The notes beneath the pieces were generated by a model. The model was given only the letters and a program-made list of their open reading frames with translations. It made no database searches and was not told the origin of the DNA. This document shows positions 9,333 to 9,755 of a stretch of DNA of 9,755 bases, in pieces. Every line of letters begins with the position of its first letter. The stretch's first letter is position 1. The translations under genes were made by a program, and so were the position numbers. The DNA is from Nitrosomonas sp. (GTDB lineage: Bacteria; Pseudomonadota; Gammaproteobacteria; Burkholderiales; Nitrosomonadaceae), in contig JAOULU010000039.1 of the NCBI GenBank assembly GCA_029881855.1, positions 1 to 9,755 on the forward strand, in the 5' to 3' direction.

Positions 9333-9602
9333 TTATTTACGTAAGCCGAGACGCTCAATTAGAGTGCGATATGTTTCAACATTACGTTTTTTTAAATAAT
9401 CAAGTAACTTACGGCGACGGCTAACCATACGTAATAAGCCACGACGTGAATGGTGGTCTTTAACATGCGATTTAAAGTGCCCGATCAGGTCATTGATTCG
9501 ACTTGTTAAAAGTGCAACTTGAACTTCTGGAGAGCCGGTGTCTCCAGCGGCCCTCTGATAATCACGCACTATCTGTGCTTTTTGATCAGTTGTGACTGAC
9601 AT
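9333..9602 (-). CDS. rpsO: 30S ribosomal protein S15
   Basis: Primary binding protein of the 16S rRNA central domain, 89 residues, the standard length. The whole four-helix family pattern is present: [19 protein letters not shown] (about 15-33), [20 protein letters not shown] (42-61) containing the rRNA-contacting His/Asp/Ser cluster, and [13 protein letters not shown]. The end, IERLGLRK, is typical. The ATG at 9602 has GGAG 10 nt upstream. It heads the conserved rpsO-pnp pair. The leader can form a hairpin covering the Shine-Dalgarno sequence, which suggests S15 autoregulation as in other bacteria. Confidence 0.97.
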   Translation of the reverse strand: MSVTTDQKAQIVRDYQRAAGDTGSPEVQVALLTSRINDLIGHFKSHVKDHHSRRGLLRMVSRRRKLLDYLKKRNVETYRTLIERLGLRK

Positions 9603-9612
9603 ATATCTATTT

Positions 9613-9643
9613 CTCCAGTATAAATTACCAAGTGTTTAACTGG
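9613..9643 (-). promoter_or_regulatory. rpsO leader hairpin covering the ribosome binding site
   Basis: On the minus strand CCAGT-TAAA (9643-9635) pairs with TTTA-T-ACTGG (9624-9615): 9 bp with one bulged base and a 10-nt loop. The last GG belongs to the Shine-Dalgarno GGAG (9616-9613). The loop contains ACTTGG (9633-9628), which can pair with the same CCAGT arm instead, so two exclusive folds are possible. S15 leaders are known for autoregulatory folds of differing shape; its role here is inferred. Confidence 0.45.
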
Positions 9644-9676
9644 CGGGATTTTACTCCTTAATAGGCCCCTTGTCCA
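9642..9676 (-). promoter_or_regulatory. Probable rpsO promoter
   Basis: Minus-strand TGGACA (9676-9671), a 17-bp spacer and TAAAAT (9653-9648) each match the sigma70 consensus in 5 of 6 positions. They are followed by CCCGCC (9647-9642), a GC-rich discriminator usual for ribosomal genes under stringent control. The predicted start near 9641 gives a leader of about 40 nt. A second possible pair further upstream (TTGATC, 18-bp spacer, TATTAA) would give a longer leader. Confidence 0.6.
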
Positions 9677-9692
9677 AGACAGATCAAGATGC

Positions 9693-9755
9693 TTAGTTAT
9701 TTGTAACACCACTGTAGCTTCCGTTGTACTGGAATATTAAGCCCAATGGAATGAA
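9693..9755 (-). CDS. Possible 3' end of a gene upstream of rpsO, cut by the window edge
   Basis: One minus-strand frame is open from the edge for 20 codons and ends in TAA at 9695-9693, 90 nt before rpsO. The peptide ends FQYNGSYSGVTNN. By synteny truB (tRNA pseudouridine 55 synthase) often precedes rpsO, and a C-terminal stretch with an aromatic residue, a turn and SGV is loosely compatible with its last domain. Twenty codons are too few to identify it, and a second frame is open for 18 codons, so this may be chance. Confidence 0.25.
   Translation of the reverse strand, partial: FIPLGLIFQYNGSYSGVTNN

Overview
This window looks like ordinary chromosomal housekeeping DNA from a proteobacterium, most likely a moderately AT-rich betaproteobacterium of the Nitrosomonas type. 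The taxon is inferred from gene order and protein style, not from a database search. Nearly everything is on the minus strand; dksA is the only convincing plus-strand gene. I see no insertion sequence, phage gene, CRISPR array or rRNA. I did not find a convincing undescribed system, and the items worth a second look are regulatory.

Layout from left to right. Positions 1-1403 (minus) hold the start of a probable RND-type efflux operon: an outer-membrane TolC/CusC-like channel gene overlaps by 8 nt the start of a second gene that runs off the window edge and begins with an N-terminal membrane anchor. Positions 1614-5760 (minus) hold leuS-lptE-holA, a block common in proteobacteria: leucyl-tRNA synthetase, an LPS-assembly outer-membrane lipoprotein, and the clamp-loader delta subunit. 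Positions 5965-6309 (minus) hold three tRNA genes transcribed in the order Pro(TGG), Arg(TCT), His(GTG). They are read from a near-consensus sigma70 promoter with a GC-rich discriminator at 6321-6349. On the other side of this promoter and divergent from it is dksA (6574-6999, plus), which encodes the RNA polymerase cofactor that, with ppGpp, represses such stable-RNA promoters. A 17-bp A/T-flanked hairpin at 7018-7058 serves as a shared terminator between dksA and the convergent pnp gene. Positions 7076-9602 (minus) hold rpsO-pnp, encoding ribosomal protein S15 and polynucleotide phosphorylase, with a strong rpsO promoter and structured leaders before both genes. At the right edge there may be the last 20 codons of a gene upstream of rpsO; truB is expected there by synteny, but this is not shown.

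Together the genes serve translation (LeuRS, three tRNAs, S15), its control by the stringent response (DksA), RNA turnover (PNPase), replication (HolA) and the cell envelope (LptE, efflux channel).
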